NCBI GenBank assembly: GCA_045130665.1
Contig: JBGUQC010000004.1
Coordinates: 248,001 to 312,000, forward strand
DNA length: 64,000 nt
DNA from: RGIG8124 sp045130665
GTDB taxonomy: Bacteria; Bacillota; Clostridia; Christensenellales; CAG-917
Direction of reading: 5' to 3'
The position numbers were made by a program, and so were the translations under genes. The stretch's first letter is position 1. Every line of letters starts with the position of its first letter. Shown here in pieces: positions 60,072 through 64,000 of this stretch. The notes below the pieces were generated by a model. It did not search any database. It worked only from the letters and a program-made list of their open reading frames with translations, and was not told where the DNA came from.

Positions 60072-63000
60072 TTAGTCTATTTTTGTGAACTCTCCAGTAA
60101 TTAAAGATAGTATGCCCATGTTGTCAATTTTTTTCTTAAACGCACTTTCAAATGCCTTTTTGTACAGATAAAGTTGTTTTTTATAACTATTTTTTAACAC
60201 TTCACCTGTTTTGCGAGACAATTTATAATCTATTAAATTTATCTTTCCATCAACCTCATAAACCATATCTATAACGCCTTGTACAAGGACTTTGTCATCG
60301 GTTTTAGCCTCTTCTATAACAGTGTTTGCAGGAGTATACATTGTGAATTTATACTCTCTCATACATCTACCATTACTTGCTTCTTTGATGATTTGGCTAT
60401 TCATTACCCTGTATAAATCTTGAACATCTATCATGTCTCTATTGACACTTTCGATAATGCCTTGCATTTCCATCCAATCTAGTTCTTTGTTGATTTCTTC
60501 AATGGTTCTAGCGTTGAAGTTAATCTTCTCCATTACCTTGTGATATAGTGTTCCAGCCTTTGTTGCATATTGATAAAGTGAAGGCAATTCTTCCTCACTA
60601 TCTAGCGCTGTGTTTAATGCAGATACTGAATATGATGCAGATAGTTTGGTAGATTCTTCATATGGATACACATATTTTTCTGCCTGTGTAATAATCTCTT
60701 CTATTTGGAAGTCATCCCTTTCAATAATGTATTTGTTCTCTTCTTTAGCATTCTTTTCTAAATACTTTTCTTCCCTATATAAGTTTTTACCCTCTTCAAA
60801 TTCTAGGGATCCATTGTATACTGCTTCTTCTATGTAATCTATCATGGATGTTTTCCAATCAAATGATGGATTTTTGCCAAATGAATCTAAATCATAGTTA
60901 GCACCCACGTTTGAAAGTAGATACATTCTCTCTTTTGCACGAGTTAGAGCAACATAAAGTAATCTCATTTCACTCTTTTCTTCGGCTTGTTTATTCAATA
61001 AATCTATAGCATATCTAGAGAGTGTCTTATATGTTCTCTTATTTTCCTTTTCATAGTAGTCCATAGCGAGATAACCATTGCCGTAATAGGATACTGTAGG
61101 CGTTCTAGTATCAGAATTCTTTTTATTTAATGTTGGTAAGAATACTATTGGTACTTCTAAGCCTTTGAATCCATGGTATGTTGATATCTTTACTCTATTA
61201 CCACCGAATGTACCGCCTTTATCCTCGCTGTTCTTTCTCTTTCCATATACTGACATGAACTTAGCAAGACTATTATTCTCTTCAATGCCTTCTATTGCCG
61301 TGATATACGCTTCAATTTCAGCAACATCACTATCTCCTCTCTGCATTAGGTATGCATCATAGGCAAACTCTGAGATAATATCTCTTAGTAATTCACTAAC
61401 AGTCTTAAAGCTTGCTCTTAATCTAAATTCCTCGATAATGTCAACGGTATTCTTAACCTTTTTACCGAGCTCAGTGCCAGTATCTTTTATTGCTAAAAGT
61501 GCATCATAGTAGTTGGTTGTATAAATGTTATCTCTATACTTTTCAATCTCGAGTAATTCGTTTTTATCATAGCCACCTAATATAGATTGCATATAAGATA
61601 CTAGCGCTACATCCTGTCTTGGATTATCTATTACGGATAACATAGCAATAAGTTCCGTTTCAGGCTTGCTTTCTGAATCATTAAATGAGCCTATATCCAA
61701 AGGAATATTATGGTTTCTTAAAACACTTAATATCTTGGTTGCTGCGCTACGTTTTCTAAATAAGATTGCAAAGTCCTCGTATCTATATACGCCTTCTCCA
61801 CCATCTTTCTTTTGTCCTAAAAGTGAATCTATTGTTTCTGCTATATATTCTCCTTCACATTCATCTGCAGAGGCGAATTTTTCTTTTTGTTGGTGATTAA
61901 CAATAGAATATACACTAAGTTTTTCCGTTGGATTAACCTCTTTTGGCTCGACAAAGAAGTGTATTTGTACCTTTTTACCAAAGTCTTTTACCTTTGTTAT
62001 AAAGGCGTGTTTGTCATTTGTATAATCCACATCAGCAGTTTCCTTGGTCATGACAGAACTGAAAATATCATTAACGAATGTTAAGATTTCTCCCACGCTT
62101 CTATGGTTTTCACTAAATTGAATAGCCCTCTCTTTTGGATATTTTGCTTGTCTTGCAAGGAATATCTTTGGATCTGCAAGTCTAAATTCATAGATAGATT
62201 GCTTAACATCTCCAACGAAGAATGCCACATCATTAATTAAATGAGAATATATGTATTCTTGTGTTGGGTTAACGTCTTGATACTCATCCACAAAGATAGC
62301 ATCAAAGTCTTTTCTAATTTCCTCGCCTTTAATGTCTAATAGTTCTATCATTTTATGCTCTAAATCATTATATGTGAGCATATTTTTTTGTTCTTTTAAA
62401 AGCGTATATTCTGCTTCAAATCTAGAAACTATTTCTAATAGTTTTGCAATATATACTTTGCCTTGTTCATGGCCAACCTCAAAGTAATCCGAATCTTCCA
62501 TTGCAGGCAAGAATTTCTTATTAACAAGGTCTCTAAACTCGGTTACAACAAGTTTAAATCTTTCTCTATTATCATCATGATTTCTATTTGCTTTTGTAGA
62601 TAATTTATCTAGGGTTTTAGATATATCAATAATGTTCTTTAAATCAGAATGTTCAACGGTATTTATATAGATTAAAATATCCCCGTATACATCTAAAATA
62701 TCCTGGTATTCCTCTTGTTTACCGAGGAAATGGATTCTATTTTGGCAAATTGAAATATCATCTTTTATCCTGTTTAGATTTTCAACATAGATATCCTTAA
62801 CAATCTTTGCAAATGGGCTGTTCCAAACATCCTCAGAATAGCATTCATTTACTGTATCAAAGAAGGACTTTCTATCTGGTCTAATATCAATGATTGAATA
62901 TAGCCTTGTAACTATATCACGAAGCTCATCATCACCGCGTGAAAACGAGAAAATATCGCCGAATTCAAGGAATATTTCATCTTGTTCTTCAATGTATTTA

Positions 63001-63452
63001 TCAAAGACATTATCTAATGCAGTATTAATCAAAATTTGTGCTGCATCATCGCTTAATATTTCAAATGATGGAGAAATATCTAATGCCTCGAAATTTTGTC
63101 TAATCATAGCGGAACAGAAGCTATGTGTAGTACCTATATTTGCAAAAGGTAAATCCTCTATTGCTTGTCTAAATAATTCCTCGGTTTCGCCGCCTTTCAT
63201 AAGCTGGTTATAAAGCTCTGTAGATAACCTATCTCTCAACTCTTCTCCAGCAGCATTATTATATGCAAGAACAATCATACGTTTAAGAGATGTTCCTCTA
63301 CCAATTTCAGCGATAATTCTATGAATGAGCGTTAATGTTTTTCCACTACCAGCGGAGGCAGATACTATAACTTCGCCATCTGTTATAATGGCATTTTCTT
63401 GCTGTTTAGACCAATCATAATCGTGATTATATATTTTTAGTGTCTTATCCAT
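60072..63452 (-). CDS. addA: ATP-dependent helicase/nuclease subunit A (AddA)
   Basis: 1126 residues from ATG 63452 (GGAGGG 7 nt upstream; the in-frame ATGs just upstream fall before that site). UvrD-type helicase: Walker A VSASAGSGKTLTLIHRI, IFVDEYQDVNPTQEYIY, ISTYHGFKGLEVPIVFLP and LLYVALTRAKERMYLL. C-terminal RecB-like nuclease with AGTLYHKVMEKI and INLIDYKLSRKTGE. With AddB it resects double-strand ends to a Chi-like site. It overlaps the end of addB by 8 nt. Confidence 0.96.
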   Translation of the reverse strand: MDKTLKIYNHDYDWSKQQENAIITDGEVIVSASAGSGKTLTLIHRIIAEIGRGTSLKRMIVLAYNNAAGEELRDRLSTELYNQLMKGGETEELFRQAIEDLPFANIGTTHSFCSAMIRQNFEALDISPSFEILSDDAAQILINTALDNVFDKYIEEQDEIFLEFGDIFSFSRGDDELRDIVTRLYSIIDIRPDRKSFFDTVNECYSEDVWNSPFAKIVKDIYVENLNRIKDDISICQNRIHFLGKQEEYQDILDVYGDILIYINTVEHSDLKNIIDISKTLDKLSTKANRNHDDNRERFKLVVTEFRDLVNKKFLPAMEDSDYFEVGHEQGKVYIAKLLEIVSRFEAEYTLLKEQKNMLTYNDLEHKMIELLDIKGEEIRKDFDAIFVDEYQDVNPTQEYIYSHLINDVAFFVGDVKQSIYEFRLADPKIFLARQAKYPKERAIQFSENHRSVGEILTFVNDIFSSVMTKETADVDYTNDKHAFITKVKDFGKKVQIHFFVEPKEVNPTEKLSVYSIVNHQQKEKFASADECEGEYIAETIDSLLGQKKDGGEGVYRYEDFAILFRKRSAATKILSVLRNHNIPLDIGSFNDSESKPETELIAMLSVIDNPRQDVALVSYMQSILGGYDKNELLEIEKYRDNIYTTNYYDALLAIKDTGTELGKKVKNTVDIIEEFRLRASFKTVSELLRDIISEFAYDAYLMQRGDSDVAEIEAYITAIEGIEENNSLAKFMSVYGKRKNSEDKGGTFGGNRVKISTYHGFKGLEVPIVFLPTLNKKNSDTRTPTVSYYGNGYLAMDYYEKENKRTYKTLSRYAIDLLNKQAEEKSEMRLLYVALTRAKERMYLLSNVGANYDLDSFGKNPSFDWKTSMIDYIEEAVYNGSLEFEEGKNLYREEKYLEKNAKEENKYIIERDDFQIEEIITQAEKYVYPYEESTKLSASYSVSALNTALDSEEELPSLYQYATKAGTLYHKVMEKINFNARTIEEINKELDWMEMQGIIESVNRDMIDVQDLYRVMNSQIIKEASNGRCMREYKFTMYTPANTVIEEAKTDDKVLVQGVIDMVYEVDGKINLIDYKLSRKTGEVLKNSYKKQLYLYKKAFESAFKKKIDNMGILSLITGEFTKID

Positions 63453-64000
63453 TGTCACGCCCTCCATCTTCTCCATTGATAATTACATCAAAGTCCTCGA
63501 TTTTTGCCTTAGAAAACTTTCTATTGTTAGTGTTTTTATATTTGCAAACGTCAGCATATCCACATACTCTGCATTGCTGGTCTTTTGGTTTTGCTTCTAC
63601 ATATCCACTTGCAATAGTTTCCAATCCTTTTTCAGATACAAGCTGAGCATACTTTTCCCAGTTATTTAAATCTTCTTTATTTGCATATACCTCAGGTGAT
63701 ATTCCTTTATTTTTTAATTTGAAAGGAACCATACTATCTTCTGCATTTTCTAAGGTATAATTTTTATCTATATTCTTATGAACATCTTCATCATTAAGAA
63801 CCACTCCCGTGTACTTGAATCTATTTGCAACTTCCTTTTTATCGTAGGATGCGTAAATTGGAAGATAGAAAGCGCCTATTGGATGGTAATTTGTGTTCTG
63901 TTCAATAGTTCTTAAGTAAAGCATCAATTGGATTTGTGTTCCGTAATACAATTCTGTGAGATCAATATCTGCGCTCTTATAAGTCTTATAGTCTACGATG
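63445..64000 (-). CDS. addB: ATP-dependent nuclease subunit B (AddB), C-terminal part
   Basis: Partial: the frame stays open to the right edge, and about 185 C-terminal residues are visible. IVDYKT with YYGTQIQLMLYL is the AddB nuclease motif, and CRVCGYADVC near the end supplies three of the four Cys of its Fe-S cluster (the fourth lies far upstream in this family). Between them the segment is typical linker. The start codon is outside the window. Confidence 0.92.
   Translation of the reverse strand, partial: IVDYKTYKSADIDLTELYYGTQIQLMLYLRTIEQNTNYHPIGAFYLPIYASYDKKEVANRFKYTGVVLNDEDVHKNIDKNYTLENAEDSMVPFKLKNKGISPEVYANKEDLNNWEKYAQLVSEKGLETIASGYVEAKPKDQQCRVCGYADVCKYKNTNNRKFSKAKIEDFDVIINGEDGGRDNG

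Overview
The window is AT-rich bacterial chromosome. Gene orders and signals point to a low-GC member of the Bacillota, probably an uncultured clostridia-like gut bacterium. Signs are the blocks dnaG-rpoD-trmK-nif3, phoH-(7TM-HD)-ybeY-era-recO and infC-rpmI-rplT, AddAB instead of RecBCD, near-consensus sigma-A promoters (TTGACA-N17-TATAAT) and strong GGAGG ribosome sites. TGA is used as a stop (end of the gene at 34496), so the code is standard. No sporulation, phage, IS or CRISPR feature was seen. I cannot name a genus.

Layout. 1-10.4 kb is a mixed-strand accessory part: an incomplete M20 peptidase, tRNA-Leu(CAA), a DUF2442-HTH protein, two exported or membrane phosphohydrolase-type proteins, a nitroreductase, a TetR-controlled divergent pair (GT-B-like protein and esterase), and a uracil-type permease behind a structured leader with its own terminator. 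From 10.4 kb on, almost everything is on the minus strand. 10.4-13.5 kb: secG, smpB, and metY-metA for homocysteine synthesis. 14.8-22.3 kb: phoH, HD phosphodiesterase, ybeY, era, recO, a lipoprotein and tsaC as one tightly overlapping operon. 22.5-32.3 kb: type IIA topoisomerase subunits, a DUF1846 protein, pepF, a membrane-anchored protein and dnaB as a second operon. 33.9-36.7 kb: degV-apbE-eetA-eetB, a flavinylation / extracellular electron transfer-like cassette. 37.3-39.7 kb: proA and a cysteine desulfurase. 39.8-42.6 kb: infC-rpmI-rplT-trmH-yebC, with an attenuated leader and an ATA start for infC. 42.7-44.7 kb: thrS. 44.8-52.9 kb: dnaG-rpoD-trmK-nif3-zinc ribbon protein, followed by a full-length lacZ. 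53-60 kb: a repeat lipoprotein, pyruvate phosphate dikinase and a very acidic membrane protein. 60-64 kb: addA and the 3' end of addB.

Most of the window is housekeeping: replication, repair, translation, ribosome and RNA maturation. The less ordinary signals are regulatory or at protein ends: an unassigned leader RNA before the permease, an SSB-like acidic tip on DnaB, a lysine replacing the Asp of the EGDSA motif in the topoisomerase B subunit, a thrS leader hairpin whose loop spells a tRNA-Thr(UGU)-like anticodon, several genes whose -10 box lies only 6-9 nt before the start codon, and palindromes placed on promoters. All functions are read from motifs and context by eye; no database search was possible.
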